Source: Pinus tabuliformis
Taxonomy: Eukaryota; Streptophyta; Pinopsida; Pinales; Pinaceae
DNA length: 64,000 nt
Direction: 5' to 3'
NCBI GenBank assembly: GCA_031772625.1
Contig: CM062820.1
Span: forward strand, 90,628,988 to 90,692,987
Shown one piece after another: positions 1-9,521 of the stretch (positions are counted from its first letter, which is position 1; the number at the start of each line of letters is the position of its first letter). The notes below the pieces were generated by a model, which worked only from the letters and a program-made list of their open reading frames with translations, was not told where the DNA came from and ran no database searches. Made by a program: the position numbers and the translations under genes.

Positions 1-2
1 TT

Positions 3-281
3 TATGGTCTTATTTTAAGCAGAGATTGGTCTGATAAATTACATGAGTATTTTGCCACAGATTTGTCACACATATGGCTACCTTACAATGGGAAACCAAA
101 TCAGATTCGGGTGGATAGAGAAAAGCATATGAAATACTCAGTTACGAATTTGGATGAAGAAAATGAACCTGTAGTTTTTACCAACAACATTCTTGGGAAT
201 TATTCTTCAGAATCTTTCTTTGGAAGTTTCACAACTCAGAAGTCCCCTTTCTTAGCAATTTTTTTTTTGTCTCAAGTTTAA
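3..281 (+). pseudogene. Ty3/gypsy protease, C-terminal end
   Basis: The frame is open from the window edge and reads GLILSRDWSDKLHEYF followed by HIWLPYNGKPN. This matches the end of a plant gypsy retropepsin, after the active-site Asp, where the fold closes with an (I/L)LGRDW-like strand. The active site itself lies before the window. The frame stops at TAA 279-281. The next domain, an RNase H, is in the same frame 45 bases later, so the two were probably one polyprotein split by a single stop. The source is the same + strand element that supplies RT and integrase downstream. The call rests on pattern recognition of the C-terminal segment only. Confidence 0.6.
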
Positions 282-326
282 TATTATTCACAAACAGAAT
301 TTACTAAATGTATTAATATTGTAGAT

Positions 327-860
327 ATGCCTGTAATTAAGCATGATTCTTTATTTTGGACACTTTATTTTGATGGTTCTAAATATAATGATGGTGTAGG
401 GGCTGGATGCATATTGATCAGCCCTAATGGTGAAAAAATTATTTTGGCATGTAGATTAGAGTTTGAATGTACTAATAACATAGCTGAATATGAAGCATTA
501 GTACAAGGATTGCATAAAACTATAAGTCTTGATGTTGAATATCTGCATTCTAAAATTGTTATAAAACAAGTTAGAAACAATATTCATTATGTTTCTAATC
601 ATCTTAGACATTATATGTCCTTGATTGAAAATCTTACTTCACATTTCTTCGCATTTAATATTTCTTCGATACATAGACTACAAAATGCGAGCACAGATCT
701 TTTGACCAATGTTGCATCTAAACTAGTCCCACATGAAGATTTTAGTCTAGATAGATTTTCTAAAGAATTGATTTTTTTCCCTTCCATTGCTGATAATGTC
801 ACCAATTGGCGAGTATTCAATGATGATGAATATATCCTTGATTTTTTAACGTTTGAATAA
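327..860 (+). pseudogene. Additional (archaeal-type) RNase H of a Tat/Ogre-like gypsy element
   Basis: A 177-residue frame has the RNase H pattern: YFDGS (Asp16) in strand 1, NNIAEYEAL (Glu54) in helix A, and a C-terminal NASTDLL Asp. The third acidic site, usually GDS in plant copies, reads LHSK here, so one catalytic Asp appears replaced by His and the copy is probably inactive. Such a second RNase H is known in plant Tat/Ogre elements. Here it lies before the RT, in frame with the protease end. The element also keeps its ordinary RNase H at 9522-9813, so this is a dual-RNase-H element. The gene is plainly decayed and ends in a stop just before the RT linker. Confidence 0.75.
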
Positions 861-955
861 TCTTATCTTGATCAAGTGATTGACGAAGATGAACATGATA
901 TACAATTGAATAAATCAAATGAGAAAAATGCTTTGCCAAAACCTGTAGTTAAATT

Positions 956-1324
956 GAGGATCTTTATGATTTAAAAGACATATTTAAAAAGGTCATCAAC
1001 TGCAAACTTCAAAGTTCAACTTTGAGATTTGAACTAGTTAACCTTGGATCTGATATTAAACCTCAAAATATTAACTTAGGTCTTGGGTTGTCATCAGAAG
1101 AAAGAAATGCATTTATTCATCTGTTAAAAAAATATAAAACCATCTTTTCTTGGAATTATCAAGATCTCAAAACGTATGATACTTCTATCATTCAACACAT
1201 TATCCCAATGATACCTGATGTCAAACCCATTCAATGAAAACTTAGGAAAATTCATCCAAATTTGGAAAGTCAAATTAAAAATGAATTGAATAAGCTTTTA
1301 AAAGCCAAAATTATCTTTCCAATT
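956..1324 (+). pseudogene. Ty3/gypsy RT, N-terminal part (interrupted by LINE)
   Basis: The frame reads EDLYDLKDIFKK, then TLRFELVNLGSD and DTSIIQHIIPM, a stop, then ELNKLLKAKIIFPI. This is the segment that precedes and starts the fingers of a gypsy RT (the 'dead end' peptide before RHSRWVSN). One in-frame TGA lies near 1237. The reading continues after a 4.2 kb LINE at 5568 (RHSRWVSNLVPFRKKNG), so the two halves are one gene cut by an insertion. The evidence is the amino acid match across the break and the duplicated target bases. Confidence 0.8.
1307..1324 (+). repeat. Target site duplication of LINE, left copy
   Basis: The bases TTATCTTTCCAATT (1311-1324), preceded by four A, recur directly after the LINE poly(A) at 5554-5567. 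The exact length is 14 to 18 bp because the left As merge with the poly(A) on the other side. Removing the insert and one copy restores the gypsy RT reading, which confirms the boundary. Confidence 0.92.
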
Positions 1325-3860
1325 GGATCTCTCCAAAGCCTATGGCTTCTTGAATTGGGATTATTTGAAAGCGGTTTTAAGGGCCTTTGGTTTTTGCAAT
1401 CGATGGATCGAATGGGTCTTCGCCATGATCTCCTCGCCCAACTTCTCCATCCTTGTGAACGGAGCTCCTTCTCAAACTTTTAAGGCCTCCAGAGGACTTC
1501 GACAGGGAGATCCACTGTCCCCCTTCCTATTCATCATTGCAGTAGAAGGTTTAGGAAGATACATCAAAAAAGAATTAAGGGAAAGGAAGATTAGAGGAAT
1601 TCAGATATGGGGAAGTAACATACCAATCACTCACCAGCAATTTGTTGACGATATCATGTTGTTTTGTGCTGTGTCTCTCAGAGAAGCTAGAAGAATAAAA
1701 GAGATATTAGACCTCTTTATGGAAGCTTCTGGTACGCAAATTAATAAGGAAAAGTCTTGTACCTATTTTTTCAATACAGCAGGAAACATCAGCAATTTTT
1801 TAAAAAGAATTCTAGGTTTTCGCTCAGGAGAACTACCCACAAAATATCTAGGCACTCCATTAGCTTTGAATCCGCTAAGAATGATGAATTGGCAACAAAC
1901 CATTGAGAAAATTGCAAGAAAACTAGCCAACTGGTCCTTCAGAACACTGAATATAGTAGGCCAAGCAGTATTGGTCAAGGCAGTCCTACAATCGATCCTG
2001 ATCTATCAACTCTCGGCAATGGCTGCCCCAAAAGGTGCGTGTGCCAAGATGGTGGAGATTTTTAAAAAAATCATTTGGGGAGGACCGAGGGAACAAAGAA
2101 AATGGGCACTGGTATCCTGGAAGGGATTGGTGAAAAGTAAAACGGATGGAGGATTAGGTCTCAGAGATCCCTACTCCTTGAACCAAGTAATGGGAGCTAA
2201 ACTTTGGTGGAGTTGGATGAAGGGAGGAGATGACCTATGGAAAAGAATATGGACAAAAAAATATAATATGCCAACAAGTCCAGAGGAAATATTAAGAATA
2301 AGGGACACCCCGAAAGGTTCTACAATATGGAATCTGGCCAGCCAAAACAGGGAGATAATAACTAAACATGGTTTCTGGGAAATCAGGAATGGAAGTTCAG
2401 CCAAGTTCTGGGAAGAAGCCTGGCAGCAAAGAGAAAGATTGAATGGGTTACAAGCTTTAAGTGACATATGTCAAAAGGCAAAAGAGGAAGGGATGAACTT
2501 TGTAAGGGATTTCTGGAAGGAAGGGTGCCAAGAAGAATCATGGAGAACTTGGAAAAATCCGGAAGAATGGAACGGACATGTTGACAGAGAGCAAAGAGAA
2601 ATATATATAAAATAAATGCAGACAAGGAAAATACCTATAAGAACAGGACCAAACATATTGAGATGGGGCTATACAATGAAGGGAAACTTCACGATTAAAG
2701 AAGCATACCATCTCTCCACTCAGAGAGAACAAGATGATATGGCAGTTATATGGAAACAAATTTGGAGGAGCAACTGGTGGCCGAAAGTGACCCACTTCCT
2801 GTGGCTGGTATGTAAAGGCCGCATCCTGACCTGGGACCAACTTCAAAAACGCGGGATTCAGGGTCCCCCAAGATGTTGTCTCTGCAAACAAGATCAGGAA
2901 ACACAGGAACATCTCCTGAATTCATGTAGTGGAGCACAACAACAATGGGAAGAAGTAAGGAGACTCTTTGGAAGGACAAACAGAGATCAACAGAACATCA
3001 GGGAAACAATTAAACAATGGGGACGAGGCCAATTCACAAGCCCTGTGGTTAGACGAGCCTGGAGTCTAGCAGTAGGCATGAATATGTGGATGATTTGGAA
3101 AGAACGAAACAGGAGAATTTTTCAAAATAAAGAGATGTCTAAAGAGAAAGTCTGGGGAAAAACGCTGAGTCATATTCGAGAGACCATCTTAGCGGAAACT
3201 TGGAGCATAGAGGATTGGGAAACGACTCCAGAAGAAGACCAAATTCTAAGAAAGCTGAATCTACAACAAGGAATGGTTGCTCCACAAATGTGGAAACAAC
3301 CCAATATAGGATGCAACAGCCCCATGCATTTCTCTTGCCCCTCGGCAGGATTTATAAAGTTAAATTTTGATGGAGCATCTAAAGGTAACCTGGGCCCAGC
3401 AGGGATCGGCGGCCTCTTTCAAGATGACCAAGGCAGAACAAAATGGATTTACTCAGATAACGGTGGCATCATGAGCAACAATGAAGCTGAATTGATGGCA
3501 GTATATCAAGGACTGAAGATAGCAATCAGAAATGGCTACAACAACCTGGAAGTGGAAGGAGATTCCCAAATGGTCACACACATAATTAAAAAGCTTATTA
3601 ATGGGACCTCATGGGACAAAGTTACCCAAAGTTGGAGGACGGCTAGCCTGATCCAAGAGCTGGAAATTATCTTAAAGAGATTTGAGTACATGATCATTAA
3701 GCATGTAAGAAGAGAAGGCAACAGAGCAGCGGATTTTCTCGCAAATTGGGGAAGCCAGGAACAAGGGGGAAAATTGGATAGTATCTGGACGACTCATTCA
3801 GAGAAGCCAGAATTAGAACCGCTTAAAATGATACTAACTCAGGATCATAATGAAGAATAG
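1325..3860 (+). pseudogene. LINE pol: RT (truncated) plus RNase H
   Basis: One frame runs to TAG 3858-3860, broken only by TAA at 2613-2615. RT blocks seen are the start DLSKAY, RGLRQGDPLSPFLF, the active-site FVDD (1641-1652, a variant of FADD), then KYLGTPL. After the RT comes a zf-RVT-like linker with W..VTHFLW and a C-x2-C...H-x4-C group (near 2871-2928). The RNase H follows, with Asp in LNFDGASKGN (3369), Glu in NNEAEL (3489), Asp in EGDSQ (3561) and Asp in RAADFLAN (3732), so all four acidic residues are kept. A C-terminal RNase H is typical of plant L1 LINEs. The N-terminal endonuclease is lost by truncation. Confidence 0.93.
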
Positions 3861-5274
3861 ATCTACAAACAATAGATACAGATGGCCCCCGATCGGGGTG
3901 TGGAGGAAAACAGGTGAGGGTAGCAGGAAAAATCATGAGTGCAGCAGGACAGAGGGATCCTTTCTGGCCTGTAGCACCGCCCATCATGCCACGGTAGCGT
4001 ACTGCATGTCAGCGCGAATTTTGAGAAAACGGAGTGGAAAGAGTGGGATGAGAGAGAAACGCAGAATTGGCGGCGGTAGTGGGATAGAAAGTGGGACAGG
4101 TGGGTTGTATTATTTGAAGGTGGCGAAGTGGAGAAGGATAGGTAAGCCGCGTTGAGAGGAAGAGGAGCAGGGAGCAGCGCAACCGGTGGGAGCCTCGACG
4201 GGAAATTGCGATTTCGGGTATGTCATCTCTGGACCTTCTTCTGGTTTTTTCTCTGTCTTGAATAGTATGATGGATGAAAGAGGAATGTTGGATGCCTCTG
4301 AGGAAGAAGAGAGCAGTCGCGGGGTTGCCTTTTACTCTGCCATGCATTTTGCAAAAGAAATGGGGTTTAAGCAGGGAATGGCACCAGAAGGATGGAGGAA
4401 GTGTTGCCCAGAAGATAGTCTGGGGAGAAACAATGAGGATCAGGCCGCTCACCCCACGACGAAGGATACGAGGGAGGTAGAAAGGCAAGACATGAAAACC
4501 CTGCACCTGGCTCAAGCGTTGGTTAGTATGACGGAAGGCCTTCTTACCTTTCTGCATCCGAGAGAAGATAATCACCAGAATTCCCAGACAAATGAAGGTG
4601 ACTGGAGCAGGGGAGGTGGGATAAGAGCCAAGAAAGTTAAGGAGGAGGGCAAGTTTGTAAATCTTCAAAATCTAACTTCTGTGAATGAAAATTGTAAACA
4701 GGAAACAATAAAAGGAAAGATGGCACGCCTGGGCCGAGGAAGGGGGCGTGGAGGCAGAGGACGTCCAAGCCAGCAGAATAGAGTTGACCCGTCAACCGCA
4801 ATGCCTGCTAGCCAATGCAGGGGGAGGAGATCCATGTTGACTATTGTTCAGGAAGCTGCGAGAGCCTACAGAGAGGGTACGGATGAAGACATCCGCCAGC
4901 TAATACAAGAAATGGAGGCAAACGTGATGGAAGAACAGTCAGACCCTAAGATAGAAGAGTGGGCAGAAATAATACAAGATCCTGGCAACACTCGTGGATG
5001 GATGACGCTCTACCAGCAAGCCCTTCATGTCTACTGGGTTTTAAAATGACTTCTTGTGAAGGCGCTGGAGCAGGTGGCAGGGGAAGTGGCCGAAATTGCC
5101 CAAGGGATGCCAAACCTCAAAAAGGAAATGAAGAATTTGCAGGTGATTATGATTATGCAGGATAACAAGTTGGATGAGATCCAACAGAGGTTGGCTCAGA
5201 TGACTCAAGCTCCCACAGAACCCATGGCAACCCCTGCCAATGCTGATCTGATTATTGATGACCGGAAGGAATAA
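3850..5274 (+). pseudogene. Unrecognised ORF downstream of LINE pol; RG-rich with coiled coil
   Basis: An ATG at 3850 overlaps the pol stop by 11 bases, and this frame is open to TAA at 5272-5274 except for TGA at 4153 and TGA at 5047. It would encode about 470 residues. From 4186 it has an acidic stretch, a helix-like region (HLAQALVSMTEGLLTFL), a basic run (KARLGRGRGRGG-like, near 4725-4770) like RNA-binding RGG boxes, and amphipathic helices (DEDIRQLIQEMEANVMEE). After the second stop a heptad-like segment follows (LKKEMKNLQ...NKLDEIQQRLAQM). I do not recognise the family. Position and composition suggest a nucleic-acid-binding, self-associating protein, but it could be a long 3' UTR that is open by chance. 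An antisense frame is also open at 4009-4668, which weakens the case. Confidence 0.4.
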
Positions 5275-5553
5275 TCCTTCAATGTTTCTTCTGTTTTTAG
5301 CGGACAACTCTTTTTTCAGTTGTTTTTATGTTAGTTCTTAGTTTGTTAAGTATTTTTAACTGCTTAGTGCATATAGCCCGGATGGAAAGACTAGTGAAAT
5401 TTTGTTTTTGGAATGCTTATAGCAAACTCAGGTGGCCAACAGACCTGGTTTCCCTTCGGGGCAGGTTGAGGCCACCAAAACGATGTATCTGGTCTTATTG
5501 GATAATATAAATAGAAAAGGAAGGCACCACCTACACTTACAAAAAAAAAAAAA
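5275..5553 (+). other. LINE 3' UTR and poly(A) tail
   Basis: Non-coding 3' end of the LINE after the last ORF. It ends CACTTAC followed by 13 A (5541-5553, some shared with the target duplication). No clear AATAAA precedes the tail; the nearest A/T-rich stretch is AATATAAAT near 5502. Confidence 0.75.
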
Positions 5554-5567
5554 TTATCTTTCCAATT
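5554..5567 (+). repeat. Target site duplication of LINE, right copy
   Basis: TTATCTTTCCAATT, identical to 1311-1324. The gypsy RT reading resumes here as IIFPI-RHSRW. Confidence 0.92.
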
Positions 5568-6368
5568 AGACATTCTAGATGGGTTTCTAATCTTGTACCA
5601 TTCAGGAAAAAGAATGGTGATATCCGCATCTATATTGATTTTAGGAATTTAAATAAGGCATGTCAAAAAGATAATTTCCCCTCCCACCAATGGAACAAGT
5701 TTTACAATTAGTTGTTGGTTTCGAAATAATGTCTTTTCTCGATGGATTCTCAGGTTACAATCAAATACTTGTTCATCCAGAGGACAGATTAAAGACTATG
5801 TTCAGAAAAAAATGGGGAACATATGCATATCAAAAAATGCCTTTTGGATTGATGAATGCATGAGCTACGTTCCAGAGAGAAATGAACATTGCTTTCGATG
5901 GTTAATTAATGAAATTGTTGTGGTATATCTAGATGATATTATCATATATTCCAAAAAGAGAAATAATCATTTGCATGATTTAAAACAAAATTTTGAAAGA
6001 TGCAAAAGGTATGGAATTTATTTAAACCCCAAGAAGTCATTTTTTTTTCTCATAGTGAAGGAAAACTCCTTGGCTTTATTATATTTAAAAATGGAATTTG
6101 TATCGATCCAGAAAGAATCAAAACAATCTCAGAAATTCCATTACCACATACCAAAAAATCAATGCAATATTTTCTTGGCCAAATCAATTTTGTCAAGAGA
6201 TTTGTCCATGAATTTTCTCAAATCATTCTACCATTACAAACCATGATCAAGAAAAATTCGCTTTTCAAATGGGGAGACAATAAAAGAGAGGCATTTAAAT
6301 TAATCAAACAAGTTGTAATTGAAACTCCCTCTCTATCAACTCATAATTTTTCTGATCAATTCATTTTA
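5568..6368 (+). pseudogene. Ty3/gypsy RT, catalytic part
   Basis: The RT continues after the LINE. RHSRWVSNLVPFRKKNGDIRI is followed by a decayed palm, then VVYLDDIIIYSKK with the YLDD active site (about 5920-5950). Next come RCKRYGIYLNPKK, then GKLLGFIIFKNGICIDPERIK and the connection segment up to THNFSDQFIL, reached through small frameshifts (frame changes near 6040). The reading ends abruptly at 6368, where a terminal-inverted-repeat element begins, and resumes at 9522 as YTFASELSYAAVLTQ. Several stops and frameshifts make it a pseudogene. Confidence 0.88.
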
Positions 6369-6435
6369 AACAATTTAAACTTTGAAACAAGAACTATAAA
6401 CTCAAAACGGGAACTCTGGCAAAAAACTCCATAAA
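6369..6435 (+). repeat. Left terminal inverted repeat of foldback element
   Basis: Pairs imperfectly with 9455-9521. Shared blocks are AACAA, TAAACTTTGAAA / TTTCAAAGTTA, AAAACGGG / CCCGTTTT(rc) and GGCAAAAAACTC / rc of a TTTTTTGCTATC block. Confidence 0.65.
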
Positions 6436-6454
6436 AACATCAAAAAACAGTGCT

Positions 6455-6745
6455 AAAAACAAAAAGTGTTGATGTTGGAATAACACCCTTTTTTTCTAGG
6501 GTAAATTTTCAACATGTTTTAAAAATGGCAGTGAAAAAAATTTTTTTGTGCAAAAATTGTCCAAAAAAACACCCTCAAAACAAAAAGTGTTGATGTTCAA
6601 ATAACACTTTGCAAAAAACAACCTCAAAACGAAAAGTGTTGATATTCGAATAACACTTTTTTTTCAATGGTAAATTTTGTGCAAAAACACCCTCAAAACG
6701 AAAAGTGTTGATGCTAGAATAACACTTTTTTTCCGAAGGCAAAAT
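6455..6745 (+). repeat. Left subterminal repeats
   Basis: Four copies of a roughly 30-base unit with the core AAAGTGTTGAT...GAATAACAC, followed by T runs, at about 6463, 6589, 6634 and 6698. Each core is itself an imperfect dyad (GTGTT...AACAC). Subterminal repeats of this kind often serve as transposase binding sites; that role is inferred. Confidence 0.65.
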
Positions 6746-6779
6746 TTCAACATTTCGAAATAATGGCATAAGATTTTAT

Positions 6780-7071
6780 CATGACTTCGAAAAACATTAA
6801 AATTTCAAAAAAAAAAAACCAATGAAAAACCACAAAACAAAAAAGTTAAAAAAATAACAAAACGTAAATTAAAATATATATTTAAAAAAAAAAAAAAAAT
6901 CAATCATAAAACTGTCAAAAGAAAATAAAAAAAAATAAAACCCTATAAAATATAAGAATTAAAAAACTGGAAAAATAAATAAATAAATATGAACAAATAA
7001 ATAGTAAGAAAAATATATTAAAAATATATATATATATATATATATTGTAAGCCATAAAAAAAATTTGGAAG

Positions 7072-7104
<33 letters not shown>

Positions 7105-7418
7105 ATAAAATTAAGTAAGTAAAAATAGGAAAATTAAACAAAAATATTAACAAAAAACAAAAAAAAAATGAAAATTAAAAATAAACCAGATTTAAGAAAA
7201 AAATAAAAATTAACCAAAAAAAATCCTACTAAATTTAAGATTAAAAACATTTAAAAAAAACCTAAAAAAACAAAAATATACTAAAATTAAAAAAAAAAAA
7301 AAAAAAACGAAAACCAATTAAAAAGTAAAAAATATATATGTATTTTCAAATTAAAAAAAAAAACATTTAAATTTAAAACAAAACATATATATATTTTAAT
7401 AATGAAAGAAATAGCAAA
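6780..7418. repeat. A-rich left arm of the foldback element
   Basis: A very A-rich stretch with a (TA)n run near 7025 and poly(A) near 7070-7102. It is the degenerate reverse complement of the T-rich arm at 8345-9070. It contains no coding sequence. Confidence 0.65.
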
Positions 7419-7605
7419 ACCAACCCATGGTATGACAAAGATTGTAAAAGTGCAAGGAGAGCAATTAAGGAAGTTGTTGATGAATCTCTTAAAATGGGCA
7501 AGATAAAAATATACAAAGCCCTAACTAAAAGGAAAAAGAGGCAGTGCATTCGTAAAAGACAAGAGAATATTTTACACCTCTCTAAGGTAGCTCCTAAGAA
7601 AAAAT
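7419..7605 (+). pseudogene. Captured LINE fragment (linker between endonuclease and RT)
   Basis: An open stretch reads TNPWYDKDCKSARRAIKE, then IYKALTKRKKR and RQENILHLSKVAPKK. This pattern (PW(Y/W)D..C..AR.. and YK.L.RKKKR...) is the region between endonuclease and RT in L1-type and related LINE ORF2 proteins. It is about 62 codons long without a stop, flanked on both sides by the A-rich arm. It is unlike the LINE at 1325-5553 in position within pol, since that copy lacks this part. It was probably picked up by the foldback element. The identification is by motif only. Confidence 0.5.
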
Positions 7606-7690
7606 TAAAAAATAAAAACATTTAAAATTTTTATTTAAAAAAAAAAAAAACAATTTCAGAAGGGGTGATTCCGGGAATCGCCCCTCCACC

Positions 7691-8340
7691 CGTGGTAGCG
7701 CGGCCCTGTGCGAAGGAGGCTGCATGCAGCCCCTCTGCCCACGACTGCGCCGCCATGGGTGGCTGGGTGACGACGGGGCGATTCCTAGCCGCCCATGGGC
7801 GGAGGGGCTGCATGCAGCGTCGTCTGCCCAGGGTCGCGCCACCACGGGCAGTCGAGCGGCGGCGGGCCGATCCCGGGAATCGACTCATCGTCACTCGTGG
7901 TAGCGCGGCCCTGTGCGAAGGAGGCTGCATGCAGCCCCTCTGCCCACGACCGCGCCGCGATGGGTGGCTGGGCGACGACAGGGCGATTCCTAGCCGCCCG
8001 TGGGTGAAGGGGCTTCATGCAGCCTCCTCCGCCCAGGGTCGCGCCACCACGGGCAGTCGGGGGGCGGTGGGTCGATCCCGAGAATCGACTCACCGTCGCC
8101 CGTGGTGGCACAGACGTGCCCTCCGCCCATGGTCGTGCCACCACAAGCAACCGGGCTGCGACGGGGCGATTCTAGGGAATCACCCCACCATCGCCCAGCT
8201 GCCCCTTGTATCGCGGCCGTGGGCGGAGGGGCTGCATGCAACCTCATCTGCCCAGTTGCTCATGGTGGCACAACCCTTGACAGAGGAGGTTGCATGCAAC
8301 CCATCCGCCCACGGCCACGCCACCATGGGCGGTCGGGCAT
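7691..8340. repeat. GC-rich 205 bp tandem repeat with internal hairpins
   Basis: Units start at 7691, 7896 and 8101 (CGTGGTAGCGCGG, CGTGGTAGCGCGG, CGTGGTGGCACAG), an exact 205 base spacing. The first two are nearly identical and the third is diverged. Within a unit, the first half and the reverse complement of the second half match (around GGCTGCATGCAGCC), so each unit can form a hairpin of about 70 bp. G+C is far above the surroundings. Long open frames on both strands here are a by-product of the composition and are not called as genes. Confidence 0.8.
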
Positions 8341-8344
8341 GAAT

Positions 8345-8690
8345 CATTTTTTTTTTTTTTAATTCAAAAATATTTGTCTAAAATTAATTTGTTTATTTTT
8401 TTTTTTAAATGCTTATAAATTAATTAAATTTTAAATTTTTATTTTTTTTAAATAAAAAAGTTCTATTTAAAAAAACAAAAATAAAATGTTTGTTATTGAA
8501 AAAAAAATGCGCATATCCTTTTTTGTTTGAAATAAAAAACATTTATTTTATTAAAAAAAGTAAATGTTTATTTTTTTTGAATCAAACATATGTTTTTTTT
8601 TTTTTTTGAAATAGAAAATATAGGGTTTAAGAAAAAATTTAGAAGTTTTTTTTTTTTTTAACCTTTAAACGTTTTCTGAATTTTTGTTTG

Positions 8691-8752
<62 letters not shown>

Positions 8753-9024
8753 TATTTTTTTGGTTTTTTTGTTTATGGTTTGAGTTTATTTTTTATTTTT
8801 ATTTTTTTTAAATGTTTTTAATCTTAATTTTAGTAGCTTTTTAATTTATTTTTTCTCTTAATTTTCTATTTTTTTAATCTTTATTTATTTATTTATTGTA
8901 TTTTATTTTTTACTTGCTTAATTTTGTAGGTTTTTTAAATTTTGTTTTTCTTTTTCAATGAGATAATTATTTATTTATTTATTTATTTTTATTTTTTTAC
9001 ATTTTTTTATGTTTTTTCTTGTCT

Positions 9025-9068
<44 letters not shown>

Positions 9069-9070
9069 GT
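8345..9070. repeat. T-rich right arm of the foldback element
   Basis: T-rich complement of the left arm, with (TA)n runs at about 8696-8745 and 9028-9065. It contains no coding sequence. Confidence 0.65.
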
Positions 9071-9159
9071 AATCAACATTTAAAAAAAGAAAAATAAAAG
9101 AACTTGAAAAATTCGTTAAGTAATCATGATTTCAAAAAAATATGGACATAATAAATTTT

Positions 9160-9490
9160 AAAGTGTGAAAAATAAGCCTTCTAAAAAAAAGGTATGTTGC
9201 ACCAACATGTTTCAAAATCAACATGAAAATCACTAACATTTAAAAACAAATTTTTATATTTGATATATAAGAAACTTTAAAATGTCAAAAATATGCTCTG
9301 AAAAAAATGAAGTGTATTCTGCATCACCACTTTTCAAAATCAGGTCACTTTTTTGCTACCTCTATGAAACAAGTAATCGTATCGGTTATTTAAAGTGCTA
9401 AAAACTATGCTCTAAAAAAATATGTGTGCTCTACATCCCCTATTTTCAAAATTGGGTCACTTTTTTGCTATCTCTACAAAACGGGTAACA
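9160..9490 (+). repeat. Right subterminal repeats
   Basis: Three degenerate copies of a roughly 115 base unit containing GCTCT(A/G)AAAAAA, then TTTCAAAAT and TCACTTTTTTGCTA(C/T)CTCTA, ending near 9240, 9365 and 9480. They differ from the left-side repeats. Confidence 0.55.
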
Positions 9491-9521
9491 ATATCAGTGC
9501 CCATTTCAAAGTTACGTTGTT
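9455..9521 (-). repeat. Right terminal inverted repeat of foldback element
   Basis: Imperfect inverted match to 6369-6435. The gypsy frame resumes immediately after it. Confidence 0.65.

Larger units (their letters stand above)
1325..5553 (+). mobile_element. 5'-truncated L1-type LINE inserted in gypsy RT
   Basis: The 4,229 bp insert starts inside the LINE RT domain, at the first catalytic block LDLSKAY-like, and ends in a 13-base A run. It is flanked by a 14-18 bp duplication of the gypsy RT sequence. This is the signature of target-primed reverse transcription with 5' truncation. The endonuclease and any ORF1 are missing. Contents are RT (partial), a zinc-binding linker, RNase H, a further ORF, and a short 3' end. 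Only one stop interrupts the pol frame, so the copy is much younger than the gypsy element it sits in. Its G+C is visibly higher than that of the flanks. Confidence 0.93.
6369..9521. mobile_element. Foldback / terminal-inverted-repeat DNA element without transposase
   Basis: This 3,153 bp block separates QFIL from YTFASELSY in the gypsy RNase H region. Its ends are imperfect inverted repeats: AACAATTTAAACTTTGAAAC at the left against the complement of the right end, AAC.ACGTAACTTTGAAAT, and then an AAAACGGG / CCCGTTTT pair. TTTA flanks both sides (6365-6368, 9522-9525) and may be the target duplication. The body is a large palindrome: A-rich left arm, GC-rich centre, T-rich right arm. Matching anchors at 7226-7260 and 8802-8836, and at 7107-7126 and 8916-8935, both centre near 8020-8030. 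No transposase frame was found. The superfamily is unknown; a Mutator-like or other foldback element is possible. Confidence 0.75.

Noticed and set aside
4009..4668. 219-codon minus-strand frame opposite the LINE 3' ORF
   Set aside because: No recognisable domain; lies antisense to the element and is likely a shadow. It is noted as a caution for the coding call on the + strand.
7594..8362. Long open frames on both strands in the GC-rich core (up to 225 codons)
   Set aside because: Open on both strands in several frames, with the 205 bp period and hairpin symmetry; a product of composition and tandem repetition, no domain.
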